NCBI RefSeq assembly: GCF_025403375.1
Contig: NZ_JAMPTM010000006.1
Coordinates: 1-64,000 of the forward strand
Direction of reading: 5' to 3'
Length of the DNA stretch: 64,000 nt
From: Frankia gtarii
GTDB lineage: Bacteria > Actinomycetota > Actinomycetes > Frankiales > Frankiaceae
Part shown: positions 10,168 to 18,078 of the stretch, one piece after another
How positions within the stretch are numbered: position 1 is the first letter of the stretch
Layout: every line of letters begins with the position of its first letter
Program-made: the position numbers and the translations under genes
Notes under the pieces: generated by a model
What the model was told of the DNA's origin: nothing
The model's input: the letters and a program-made list of their open reading frames with translations, nothing else
The model's database searches: none

Positions 10168-10405
10168 TCACAAAAGCCGGTGAACGTATCGGGCCACAGC
10201 ACTAGCCGAGAGCCTTGTGGCTGCGGACGAGGTGGGCGTCCTAGCAGCAGAGTTGGCGCAACGGGTGCAACGATGGTGGCCTTGATCGACTATCCGACCG
10301 AACGCAGAGGGGCCAGATGCGACCCTGCGGGGCGCTGCGAGCGGGTCTGCCTGTCCGGCTGGCCCGGCCGACTCGCTGTTTCCCACGGCAAGTTGGCAGC
10401 GGGGG

Positions 10406-11437
10406 TCAGCCGGCCACCGCCAACGGACCCGGTCTGCTCGATCTTGTCCCCGGCATGTGGTCGACCGCTTCGGTATGCTCCAGTCCCGCTCCTCCCACGT
10501 CATGCGGGAGGTTTTCGTTCGTTGCAGTTTCGCTCTCGGCTGCGTGTTCTTCCAGCGTCCGGTGTGCGTCGGCGCGTAGCTGTACCACGAGACTCCGCGC
10601 CCGTTTCGAGCCGACTTTCAGGCGCTGCCGTAGAGCCTCGGCGGAGATCGACCGATGATGCTGCTCCCAGTAGAGGGTGTCCTCCCGCCGTGCCCGCTGC
10701 AGCAAGTGCCCGTCCGTGACCGCCCGCAGATTCCGGTCGGTCCTGCGCTGTGCGGGCACAGATGGCAGCTCCTCAGCGGCACCTTCGCCGTCCCAGTGTG
10801 GCTGTTCCACTTCTACGACTGCCGGCTTCGAGGGCGCTCTCGCCGGTCCGGGCGCCATAGCCGGCTCCTGGATTTTCCCGTTGGCCAGGCCGGCGGCTTC
10901 CTCGAGTGGCATCGTGTCCGCCGCCGCACCAAACGGCTTTGGCATCGTGCCCGGCTCAGCCCATCCGAGTTCGTGCATGACCTGGAGGAGGCCTGGTCCG
11001 ACGTGGGCCCAGCCGATGAGGAGCCAGCATCCGACGCTGTTGAACGCGGCCTTGCCGTACTCACCGGCAATGATCGGTTCGGAGACGTTCAACGCGAGGG
11101 TGACCATGCTGGCGAACACCAGCAGCCTTCGAGCTGGACGCAGCTGTTCAGAACGGGCGCCGTGCGCGGACAGGTACCGGATCCCGAGGAGCAGGCCGAC
11201 CACCGACAGGTCCACCGACGGCGCGACCAGCGGAGCCACATAGACGGGTACCCCGAGCCGTAGCGCCAGCAGCCATACGTTGCCGAAGGCGAATAGGAAG
11301 CTCAGACCGACAACGCCGCCCATGATCACGGTCACCGCGCGAGCCGCTCCCCCCGGCTCTGCGGCTGGTCGAAGCGCGTCCATGGAAGCGCGACTTTCGC
11401 TATGATCCTTAGAGTGCTCGCTGGTCGGCGTGTTCAT
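10406..11437 (-). CDS. DUF2637 / SpdA-like membrane protein of an integrative conjugative element
   Basis: 343-aa protein with four hydrophobic segments in its first half (about residues 33-60, 66-92, 104-128, 130-156: 'VIMGGVVGLSFLFAFGNVWLL', 'APLVAPSVDLSVVGLLLG' and following), the pattern of DUF2637 proteins encoded by actinomycete integrative elements (plasmid 'spread' functions). The C-terminal half is hydrophilic, with an HTH-like segment (ISAEALRQRLKVGSKRARSLV). The ATG at 11437 follows an AGGGG box. A broken paralogue lies at 52570-52819, and the same upstream sequence precedes both copies. No other transfer genes (replication initiator, FtsK-like translocase, integrase) are in the window, so it is probably a stranded element remnant. 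Confidence 0.75.
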   Translation of the reverse strand: MNTPTSEHSKDHSESRASMDALRPAAEPGGAARAVTVIMGGVVGLSFLFAFGNVWLLALRLGVPVYVAPLVAPSVDLSVVGLLLGIRYLSAHGARSEQLRPARRLLVFASMVTLALNVSEPIIAGEYGKAAFNSVGCWLLIGWAHVGPGLLQVMHELGWAEPGTMPKPFGAAADTMPLEEAAGLANGKIQEPAMAPGPARAPSKPAVVEVEQPHWDGEGAAEELPSVPAQRRTDRNLRAVTDGHLLQRARREDTLYWEQHHRSISAEALRQRLKVGSKRARSLVVQLRADAHRTLEEHAAESETATNENLPHDVGGAGLEHTEAVDHMPGTRSSRPGPLAVAG

Positions 11438-11455
11438 CGGTCGTACCCCTGCTGA

Positions 11456-11528
11456 CCTGCGAGAACGAGGTCATCGGAGAGGGTGACCGGTGGTGGGTTA
11501 ATGGTTCGAGTCCCCCTTCGGACACTCT
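11456..11528 (+). repeat. Att-like repeat A, resembles a tRNA-Leu 3' end
   Basis: 73 bp present again at 52838-52910 with 7 mismatches. Its right half, ggttcgagtcccccttcgg then acac, resembles the T-arm plus acceptor 3' strand of an actinobacterial tRNA-Leu (…TTCGAGTCCCCC..CGGACACCA), but there is no 5' tRNA half or anticodon arm. A tRNA-style terminator follows at once. It is best read as an attachment-site remnant of an element that integrates at a tRNA 3' end. It also sits just upstream of the DUF2637 gene on the other strand. Confidence 0.6.
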
Positions 11529-11537
11529 AGGTAATCA

Positions 11538-11564
11538 AACAGCTACCGAGGGTAGCTGTTTTTT
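11538..11564 (+). terminator. Rho-independent terminator after the tRNA-end remnant
   Basis: Perfect 10-bp stem aacagctacc / ggtagctgtt with a GAG loop, followed by TTTT and TTT tracts. It is the only canonical intrinsic terminator noticed in this part of the window, and its place 10 bases after the tRNA-like 3' end suits a former tRNA gene. Confidence 0.85.
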
Positions 11565-11598
11565 CTTTGGTATGAGTTTCCCTGTCCGCGCTGTGTGG

Positions 11599-12821
11599 TG
11601 TGGGGCTCCAAAATTCGGGTTTTGGCTTGTGAGCTGGCCTTTTACGGCTGACATGATCGTCTGTGGGGGTGGTCAGGCGGCGTTGCGGTATTCGTTGATC
11701 AGCCCGCCGAGGATGCGTGTGCGACGGATGGTGGACCCGGGGGTCGGGGTGACCGCCGGTGGCGGTTCGGGTGGGTGCTGGCCGAGGGCGCGGTGGGGCC
11801 GGTGGGTGTTGAAATGTGCGGCGTAGCTGGTGAGGACCGTCGTCAGGTGCCGTTCGGAGACGATCAACAGTCTGTCGGTGCATTCGTGGCGGGCGGTGCC
11901 GATCCAGCGTTCCGCGATCGCGTTCGCCTTCGGTGACTGCGGCGGTGTGCGCACCACGTCGATGCTGGCTGCGGTGAAGGCGGCGTCGAACGAGGCCGTG
12001 AATTTCGCATCTCGGTCTCGGATGAGGAACCGGAACCGGTGGCCGTGTTCCTCGAGGTCCATCAGCAGGTTCCTGGCCTGCTGGGTGACCCAGGCTGCGG
12101 TCGGATGCTTCGTGACCCCGAGGACATGGACGTGGCGGGTGGTGTGTTCGACGACGAAGAACACGTGGATCCGCTGCAGGAACACGGTGTCGACGGTGAA
12201 GAAGTCGCAGGCCAGCAGGCCGGAGGCCGGCGCGGACAGGAACGTCCGCCAGGAGCCCTCTGCCCGCCGGGGCGCAGGGTCGACGCCGGCACGGTGCAGG
12301 ATCCGCCGGACGGTGGCGACCCCCACCGGGTAGCCCAGTCCGACGAGCTCGCCGTGGATCCGGCGGTGCCCCCAGGTCGGATTCTCCCGGGCGAGACGCA
12401 GGACCAGCTCGCGGACCTCCCCGCGGACCGGCGGCCGTCCGGGGGTCTTACGCGGATAGGTCCGTTGTCGTGCGAGGAGCTCACGGTGCCAGCGCAGCAC
12501 GGTGGCCGGGGTGACGAAGAACGAACCCCAGCGAGCCCGGGGAAGGAGCCGAGACAGGGCTGCGAGGACCACCCGATCCGCCGGTTCCAGCGTCGGACGA
12601 TTCACCTGCCGACGCAGCACCGCCACCTGATGGCGAAGGACGAGGAGCTCCACCTCCTTCGCCGTGTCCTCGCGCACGCGCAGCAGCATCAGCCCGAGAG
12701 CGTTCCGCGTCAGGGCGTAGAGCAGCGACCACACCACGACCATCCAGCCTGCCTGGCACTGACCCGATCCGGCGGGCAAACGCCCAGGCCACCGCCCAAA
12801 TCGGTATTCCGGAGCCCCACA
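11599..12821 (-). mobile_element. Insertion sequence with a single rve transposase gene, about 1.22 kb
   Basis: Inverted ends share the perfect 11-mer tgtggggctcc (11599-11609; complement at 12811-12821), followed by partly matching AT-richer sequence. No target duplication could be seen. The right end touches a group II intron domain V. Confidence 0.8.
11673..12743 (-). CDS. Integrase-core (rve) transposase
   Basis: 356-aa transposase of the element. The N-terminal 80 residues carry a helical DNA-binding region (…EVELLVLRHQVAVLRRQVNRP…). An HTH part ('WGHRRIHGELVGLGYPVG') follows, then the rve core with acidic residues visible in 'ACDFFTVDTVFLQ', 'IRDRDAKFTASFD' and 'NAIAERWIGTARHE', a D-D-E triad. 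The C-terminus is the common 'HFNTHRPHRALGQ' ending. The start MVVVWSLL at 12743 has an AGG-rich stretch upstream; an in-frame start at 12779 is possible but lies close to the element end. Exact IS family (IS3-like or IS481-like) is not assigned. Confidence 0.85.
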   Translation of the reverse strand: MVVVWSLLYALTRNALGLMLLRVREDTAKEVELLVLRHQVAVLRRQVNRPTLEPADRVVLAALSRLLPRARWGSFFVTPATVLRWHRELLARQRTYPRKTPGRPPVRGEVRELVLRLARENPTWGHRRIHGELVGLGYPVGVATVRRILHRAGVDPAPRRAEGSWRTFLSAPASGLLACDFFTVDTVFLQRIHVFFVVEHTTRHVHVLGVTKHPTAAWVTQQARNLLMDLEEHGHRFRFLIRDRDAKFTASFDAAFTAASIDVVRTPPQSPKANAIAERWIGTARHECTDRLLIVSERHLTTVLTSYAAHFNTHRPHRALGQHPPEPPPAVTPTPGSTIRRTRILGGLINEYRNAA

Positions 12822-12853
12822 GCCGGATGCGTTGAAAGGCGTACGTCCGGTGC
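12820..12853 (+). ncRNA. Group II intron domain V remnant
   Basis: The sequence from agccggatgc to cgtccggtg folds as domain V. It has a basal stem carrying the AGC triad, an upper stem tgcgtt/ggcgta with a GAAA tetraloop, and a 2-nt CG bulge on the 3' side, all hallmarks of this catalytic domain. Nothing of the rest of an intron is visible; the IS at 11599-12821 ends exactly at its 5' edge. Nothing else is recognised between 12854 and 13001. Confidence 0.6.
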
Positions 12854-13001
12854 GGGAGGCGACCCGAGGAAACGGGCTGGGCGTGAGCCCAGCACCGCGC
12901 CTCGGATCGGCCTCACCCCCAGCCTGCTGCAGGCCATGCGGACCGGCGAAACGGCCCCGTCGCGGTCGGAGAGGTCGCCTGAGACTTACGCGGCGGAGCG
13001 G

Positions 13002-14951
13002 TCAGCGTCCCACGGATTCCGTTGATGGTATTCTTTTCACGACCGACTCTACGTGGAAGTCGGCTAGGTTGACGGTACGGGTCATCTTCCAGTAATCGAG
13101 GATGCGCCAGGGCATGTTCGTCACGACCCGGCCCTTCGAGTTGCGATACCAAGTGTCCATGCCCTGATGCGTCCACACCATCCGGCTGTGGGCTTCATCG
13201 AGTGCTCGATTATACCGCTCATTGACCTCGGGTCGGCACTCGATCGTCTCAATGCCCTGCTCGGTCATAGTGCATAGTGCATCGACTATATAACGGATCT
13301 GTCGCTCGGCGAGAAAGATGAAGCTTCCACCATGTCCGAGGTTCGTGTTCGGCCCATACATGAAGAACAGGTTCGGAAAACCTGGGGTTGTTATGCCCAG
13401 GTAGGCCTCGGCCTCATCGTCACCCCAGATTTCCTTGAGCGACTTGTTCGATCGGCCGATGATCTCCACGTGAATCGGCCGGTGCGCATCGAATCCGGTT
13501 GCCATTACGACGGCGTCCGCGGGACGTACGAAACCGTCGGCATCACGCACTCCGTGGGGCGTGAGCCTCGCCACGGGCCTGGTCACCAGCTCGACGTGTG
13601 GGCGCAGGAGGGCCTTGAACCATCCGTTGTCGAGCAGCATCCGCTTGCCGAAGGGCGGATAAGTAGGTAGCGCTTGAGCGATGAGGTCCTCCCGCCCCTC
13701 GAGCTGGTCGACCAGGTAACGAGTGAAGTAAGCGCGGTGGGAATCATTCACGGCGTTCAGCGAGTACTCTGGATGCGGCCATGTTGGATCTTTTTGCAAT
13801 GATGCGTGAATCCGGTCGTTGAAAACCCAGGAAAGCCGGAACCGGTACCATTCGTAGTAATAAGGAAGGTGTTCCATGAGCCAGTGAACGTCGGAGGATA
13901 CGGACTGAAAATAGTTCGCGTTCGAAGCAATCCAGTGTGGTGAGCGCTGATAGACGGTCAACGATGCGACCTCGTCGACCACAGCCGGGACGATCTGCAT
14001 GGCGCTCGCGCCGGTGCCGATGACGGCAAGCGAGCGACCGTGCAGATCAAGGCTGTCCGGCCATTCCGCCGAGTGGAACAGAGGCCCCTCGAACTCGTCC
14101 ATTCCGGGAATGTCTGGGACCTTGGGAACGTTGAGCTGGCCGACCGCGGTGATCACACAGTTCGCTGCGATCTCCTGCTCGGTCCCGTCGGCTTCCCGAA
14201 CCCGGACGACCCAGCGCCGAGCGGCTTCATGCCAGCTGGCCTTGATCACTTTGACTCCGAGTCGGATCGACGGCAGCAGGTTGTAATGCCGGGCCAGGTC
14301 CTCCAGGTACTGCTCGACTTCTTCTCGCCGTCCGAAGTGGCGGGTCCAGTTGCGGCGAAACCAGTTGAAGGAGTAAAGATAGCTGGGCGTGTCGACCCCG
14401 CATCCCGGATAGCGGTTCTCCCGCCAGGTCCCGCCGATGCGTGTGCTCTGTTCGAGGACGACATGGTCAATGCCCGCATCTTTAAGGTATTTACTCGCAG
14501 TGAGTCCGGAGACACCGGCGCCGATCACGACAACGAAAGGGGCCAATCCGGTCTCGACGACGTGACGCCGGGGGGCAGGGCGGATGTCCATGTTCTCCGC
14601 GACCATGGGCTCGTATTCGCCTGGTACCGGCTCGCCCATGCTGAGCGTCATGAGTTCGACCAGAACATCGCTGTTCGGTGCTGGCACGGCGGGTGGCCGT
14701 CCGTCCGCCCAGGCGAGAACCGCTTTCACCGTTGCGGCGCGGATCTCGTCGCGCACATGGGACGGCAGGCCGCCATCGCTGTGCTCCTCCATTCCCCGGG
14801 TCCGAGTGGGACGGTAGCGCGCCTGAAGCCACTGTTCGTCGCCGGTGAGTTGGTACAGCACGGGGACCAGCGTTGGGATGTTCGCCTTCGCGATCGCCGA
14901 CTTCAGCCGGTCGTGATCGAAGGAGGCGGCGCGGGGCCTCGTCGCCGTCAT
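13002..14951 (-). CDS. Flavin-containing Baeyer-Villiger monooxygenase, HAPMO-like
   Basis: 649-aa NADPH/FAD enzyme expected to insert oxygen beside a ketone, giving an ester or lactone. The FAD motif GAGVSG is at about residues 144-149. The type I BVMO fingerprint FxGxxxHxxxWP is present as FEGPLFHSAEWP (about 287-298), followed by a second Rossmann motif GTGASA (about 312-317). An N-terminal helical extension of about 140 residues before the FAD site matches the 4-hydroxyacetophenone monooxygenase subgroup (about 640 aa). The start MTATRP at 14951 is chosen because GGAG lies 6-9 bases upstream; an in-frame ATG at 14969 lacks one. It is a single-gene unit with an AT-rich operator-like site (15001-15016) upstream. 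Family is firm; substrate is unknown. Confidence 0.9.
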   Translation of the reverse strand: MTATRPRAASFDHDRLKSAIAKANIPTLVPVLYQLTGDEQWLQARYRPTRTRGMEEHSDGGLPSHVRDEIRAATVKAVLAWADGRPPAVPAPNSDVLVELMTLSMGEPVPGEYEPMVAENMDIRPAPRRHVVETGLAPFVVVIGAGVSGLTASKYLKDAGIDHVVLEQSTRIGGTWRENRYPGCGVDTPSYLYSFNWFRRNWTRHFGRREEVEQYLEDLARHYNLLPSIRLGVKVIKASWHEAARRWVVRVREADGTEQEIAANCVITAVGQLNVPKVPDIPGMDEFEGPLFHSAEWPDSLDLHGRSLAVIGTGASAMQIVPAVVDEVASLTVYQRSPHWIASNANYFQSVSSDVHWLMEHLPYYYEWYRFRLSWVFNDRIHASLQKDPTWPHPEYSLNAVNDSHRAYFTRYLVDQLEGREDLIAQALPTYPPFGKRMLLDNGWFKALLRPHVELVTRPVARLTPHGVRDADGFVRPADAVVMATGFDAHRPIHVEIIGRSNKSLKEIWGDDEAEAYLGITTPGFPNLFFMYGPNTNLGHGGSFIFLAERQIRYIVDALCTMTEQGIETIECRPEVNERYNRALDEAHSRMVWTHQGMDTWYRNSKGRVVTNMPWRILDYWKMTRTVNLADFHVESVVKRIPSTESVGR

Positions 14952-14990
14952 GGTTGCTCCGTCCCACATCTGTCATCTGGTGACCAAGTA

Positions 14991-15016
14991 AGTATTAATG
15001 TCTAATTTAGATTAGA
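14991..15016 (-). promoter_or_regulatory. Operator-like site S1 upstream of the BVMO
   Basis: AT-rich island containing tctaatttagattaga (15001-15016), where ctaat and attag form an inverted repeat. It shares the TCTAA/TTAGA half-sites of eight other island sites. No clear TTGAC box is seen here. Confidence 0.55.
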
Positions 15017-15068
15017 AGACGAACTCGTTCCATTCCGGCCTCGTGTGACGTCCAGTACGGGAGAGTGC

Positions 15069-15105
15069 GTCCCGCCGCCGGACGGGTGTCAGTCGGCGGC
15101 GGGAC
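15069..15105. terminator. Long GC-rich hairpin
   Basis: Perfect 11-bp stem gtcccgccgcc / ggcggcgggac with a 15-nt loop and no T tract. It lies at the downstream side of the minus-strand thiolase and CoA-transferase remnant, so it could end that transcript or simply be a processing hairpin. Confidence 0.4.
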
Positions 15106-15290
15106 TTGCCGCCGCGTCGAGCATCAGTCCTGCCTGGTCACGTCGACCATCGCAAGGTCGGTGATGATCCGCTGTACGCAGACCCGTCCGATGAGCGGGA
15201 GGGTGCAGACTGAAAGGATCTTCGTGCTGCTGTCCCTGGAGGTGCGTTCCATCAGAACCAGCACCCGTTTGGCGCCATGGACGAGGTCCC
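15089..15290 (-). pseudogene. Remnant of 3-oxoacid CoA-transferase subunit B (C-terminal fragment)
   Basis: On the minus strand, 15288-15127 encodes [19 protein letters not shown], then [15 protein letters not shown], then [12 protein letters not shown]. This closely resembles the conserved C-terminal region of ScoB/SCOT beta subunits ('GAKRV.V.MEHT.KDG.PKIL..CTLPLTG..VV.RIITDLAVFDVT'). The frame then stops, and the expected continuation ([13 protein letters not shown]) is found in another frame to 15089, so a frameshift is present. The first three quarters of the gene and any subunit A are absent. It fills most of the otherwise gene-free gap between the BVMO and the thiolase. Confidence 0.7.
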
Positions 15291-15343
15291 GAGGTGCCAG
15301 AAGGTGGCATCGATCGTCAGTCGCGTTGATGACTTGAAGCGGG

Positions 15344-16549
15344 TCAGTCGTTCGGCTCGGTCCCAACGAGAGAGACGAATGACACGCACTCACCAGGGCC
15401 GCCGCCGAGGTTGTGGGTCAGTCCGAGCGTTCTGCCGTGCTGCGCGATGCGACGGTCTGCTGGAACGTCGTCTCGAAGCTGAAGCCAGCATTCGAACAGC
15501 ATGCGTAGGCCGGAGGCACCGACGGGGTGGCCGAAGGCCTTGAGCCCGCCGTCCGGGTTGACGGGGAGTTCGCCGGTGAGGTCGAAGGTGCCGGCCAGGA
15601 CCTGCTTCCACGCCGTGCCGCGTTCGGCAAAGCCAAGATCTTCCATGAGGACGAGTTCGGTGACCGTGAAGCAGTCATGGACCTCGGCCATAGCGATCTC
15701 GGCCCGAGGATCATGAACCCCGGCCTGACGGTACGCCTCCCGTGCGGAGGCCTCGACCTCCGGGAAGGTCGTGAAGTCGTACGACGGGTCGACGTTGCCC
15801 GTCGCGTCACCGGACACACAGGACAGTGCCTTTACATAAAGTGGTCGGTCGGTGTAGCGGTGGGCGTCCTCGGCGCGGACGACAATGGCGGCGGCCGCGC
15901 CGTCCGAGACACCGGAACAGTCGAAGACACCGAGCTGGCCGGCCACCAGAGGCGAGCGGGCGATAGTACTGGCCGCTACCGGCGTGCGGAACTGGGCACG
16001 TGGGTTGCGCGCGCCGTTGGCGTGATTCTTCCAGGCGATCCGGGTGAAGACCTCCTTGAGTTCGCGGGGGTGGACGCCGTACTTCGCCGCGTAGGCCGGG
16101 CCGAGCAGGCTGAAGTTGGCGGGTGCAGTGGTGGTGCCCAGCGTGCCGCCGGTCCCGTCCCCGGGGATCGAGGCCCGGGTGAGTCCGGAGTATCCGGAGT
16201 CCTTGAGTTTTTCGACGCCGACGGCCATGGCCACGTCGTAGGCTCCGCTCGCCACGGCATAGCACGCGCCGCGCAGCGATTCCGAGCCGGTCACGCACAT
16301 GTTCTCGACGCGTGTCACCGGCTTATCCCGGATCCGCAACGGCCGGCTCAGGGTCATGCCGGAAACGCCGGACAGGTACGTCCCGAGCCAGAAGGCATCG
16401 ATGTCGTCCAGGTTGGTCGAGGCGCTTTCCGTCGCGCCGTGCACCGCCTCGACGAGGAGGTCGTCCGCTGAACGATCCCAGCGCTCACCGAAGGCCGTAC
16501 AGCTCATGCCCACGATGGCGACACGGTCCCGGATGCCGTTCGAAGCCAC
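15344..16549 (-). CDS. Thiolase-family acyl-CoA acetyltransferase (SCP2/SCPx type)
   Basis: 401-aa thiolase expected to cleave a 3-ketoacyl-CoA with CoA. The nucleophile Cys sits in '[10 protein letters not shown]' (about residue 84), the 'HDCFT' and 'GHPVGASG' motifs that supply active-site His residues are present, and the C-terminus has [10 protein letters not shown]. Length and motifs fit the SCPx-type thiolases common in actinobacterial sterol and lipid pathways. The GTG start directly follows the TGA of the upstream synthase-like gene with no gap and has a GGGGGAG box, so translation is coupled. It is transcribed with 16550-17971 from site S2. It has all catalytic residues, unlike its relative at 44799-45965. 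Confidence 0.88.
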   Translation of the reverse strand: MASNGIRDRVAIVGMSCTAFGERWDRSADDLLVEAVHGATESASTNLDDIDAFWLGTYLSGVSGMTLSRPLRIRDKPVTRVENMCVTGSESLRGACYAVASGAYDVAMAVGVEKLKDSGYSGLTRASIPGDGTGGTLGTTTAPANFSLLGPAYAAKYGVHPRELKEVFTRIAWKNHANGARNPRAQFRTPVAASTIARSPLVAGQLGVFDCSGVSDGAAAAIVVRAEDAHRYTDRPLYVKALSCVSGDATGNVDPSYDFTTFPEVEASAREAYRQAGVHDPRAEIAMAEVHDCFTVTELVLMEDLGFAERGTAWKQVLAGTFDLTGELPVNPDGGLKAFGHPVGASGLRMLFECWLQLRDDVPADRRIAQHGRTLGLTHNLGGGPGECVSFVSLVGTEPND

Positions 16550-17971
16550 TCAGGTCTCCCCCCCGGCGCGCCGGACCGGCCGCGCCTTCCAGAAGTAGTT
16601 GTGCACGCCGTCGGCGGTGAGTAGGCGCCGAAATGTCATCTCGACCGGGTCGCCGATCGCGACCTGCGAGGCATCCGCGTCGGTGAGCTCGCAGCGGAAG
16701 CGTCCGCCGCCGTCGAAGTCGACGACGACGGCGATCATCGGGGGGTGCGGGGTGAACGCCAGTCGATCGACGGTGAACGTCGCCACGGTTCCGTGGGCCC
16801 GCGCCATCGGGTGACTTACCATCGTGTCGATCGCACCGCAATGGAAGCAGACCTGCGCGGGTGGCAGGCTCACGCGGCCGCAACGCGTGCAGCGGGTCGC
16901 GGTGAACGCATGCTTGTAGGCGCGCGACCGGTACGCCGGCGGTGCGGCCGGCGGTTCCGGATCTGGTCGCCGTGGTGGCTCCCGTGCGAGCATTCCCCGC
17001 CAGTTCAGGAAGGTCGGGTAGCGCAGCGCAGCGCCGCCGCCGCCGGCGAGCGGTGCGGCCGGGCGGCGCCGGCCGATCTGCGCGGTGGTACGCAGGATGA
17101 ACGCCGTGGCCCCGTCGGCGAGCAGGAGGAGGGCGATCGTGTCGCCGGGCCCGGCCCGCCGCAGCGCGGCGGCGAGCAGGACGCCGAGCTGCGCGGTTCC
17201 GGGGTTGCCGATGACCTCGGCGAGGTCGGGCACGACGCGGTCGGCCGGTATACCGGTCCCGGCCGCCACCCGGCGCACCGACCGCCTGGGCAGGCCGCAG
17301 ACGACGAGATGATCCACACCGCCCGGAGTGAGGTCCGCCTTCTTGAGCGCGGCGGAAAGGGTGTCCATCGCCAGCGGGACGTAGACGTGCTCGGCGAAGC
17401 GATCTTCCCACACCCGTGACGCGAGATCACCGGGAGCGCGCCACCGGTCGAGGAACTCCTCCGTCTCGGCGGCGGCCGAGACCACCTCGGCGAGCACCGG
17501 AGTGTCACTGTCGCCCGGCCCGAAGAGCACAGCCGCAGCCGCGTCGCCCCCCTCGCGCTCGTCCGCGCTGCCGGGCAGGCCGGTGCGAATGTCGGAGAGC
17601 AGCGCCATCGCGGGCTCGGACGCCTCGGCTGCGGCCAGGAACGCGCCTGCCCCCGATCTCACGCCGCCGCACATGTCGACGGCGAGGGCGCCGCTGTCGA
17701 GTGCCAGCGCCGAGTGCGCCACCGTCGCGTTGGTCTTGTCGAGGTACGGGGGGACCGTCGTGGCGAGGTACAGGCGCCGGGGACGAGCCGCCGTCGGCAC
17801 CGTCCGCAGCACGCTTCGTGCCGCTTCGACCGCCATCGACGTTGCGTCCTCGTCGTACGACGCGACGCTGCGCGCGCCGCTCACAACGCCGCCGCCGAGC
17901 GAGGTGCTGATCGCGGCCCGTTCCAGGCGGTGGTAGGGGATGTAGGCCTCACAGGCCACGATGCCGTGCAT
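16550..17971 (-). CDS. HMG-CoA synthase/KAS III-like protein fused to a DUF35 OB-fold domain
   Basis: 473-aa fusion. Residues 1 to about 320 have the thiolase-fold condensing-enzyme layout of the HMG-CoA synthase/KAS III group, with a candidate catalytic Cys in 'AVDMCGGVRSG' (about residue 102). Residues about 350-473 are a DUF35 module: a zinc ribbon (CTRCGR…CFHCG) then an OB fold ('HGTVATFTVDRLAF'). DUF35 proteins are known partners of thiolase-fold acyl-CoA enzymes, so the fusion probably acts with the thiolase directly downstream. Start ATG at 17971 has GGGAGG upstream. Whether it condenses or cleaves C-C bonds cannot be read from sequence. Confidence 0.8.
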   Translation of the reverse strand: MHGIVACEAYIPYHRLERAAISTSLGGGVVSGARSVASYDEDATSMAVEAARSVLRTVPTAARPRRLYLATTVPPYLDKTNATVAHSALALDSGALAVDMCGGVRSGAGAFLAAAEASEPAMALLSDIRTGLPGSADEREGGDAAAAVLFGPGDSDTPVLAEVVSAAAETEEFLDRWRAPGDLASRVWEDRFAEHVYVPLAMDTLSAALKKADLTPGGVDHLVVCGLPRRSVRRVAAGTGIPADRVVPDLAEVIGNPGTAQLGVLLAAALRRAGPGDTIALLLLADGATAFILRTTAQIGRRRPAAPLAGGGGAALRYPTFLNWRGMLAREPPRRPDPEPPAAPPAYRSRAYKHAFTATRCTRCGRVSLPPAQVCFHCGAIDTMVSHPMARAHGTVATFTVDRLAFTPHPPMIAVVVDFDGGGRFRCELTDADASQVAIGDPVEMTFRRLLTADGVHNYFWKARPVRRAGGET

Positions 17972-18002
17972 ACGCCGCCTCCCGGTGTCGGAGGCCAGCC
18001 TA

Positions 18003-18026
18003 ATCTAAATTATTTTAGATAGTCAA
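18003..18026 (-). promoter_or_regulatory. Promoter/operator site S2
   Basis: Perfect 7-bp inverted repeat atctaaa/tttagat with a 4-base spacer (18003-18020), next to agtcaa (18021-18026), which is TTGACT on the minus strand. It lies 32 bases upstream of the synthase-like gene start. It is the most symmetrical of the nine sites and the best guess at the operator core. Confidence 0.65.
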
Positions 18027-18078
18027 GCCGTCCGTCACCGGGACGCTTCCCGGCCGTGCGCGGTTGTGGCCTGGCTCG

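Noticed and set aside
10180-11263. Plus-strand frames opposite the DUF2637 gene
   Set aside because: They overlap a gene with clear membrane segments and a ribosome site, have no homology features and Arg/Pro/Ser-rich shadow composition.
11456-11528. A complete tRNA gene
   Set aside because: Only the T-arm and acceptor 3' side resemble tRNA-Leu; there is no 5' acceptor strand, D-arm or anticodon arm upstream. The same holds for 52838-52910.
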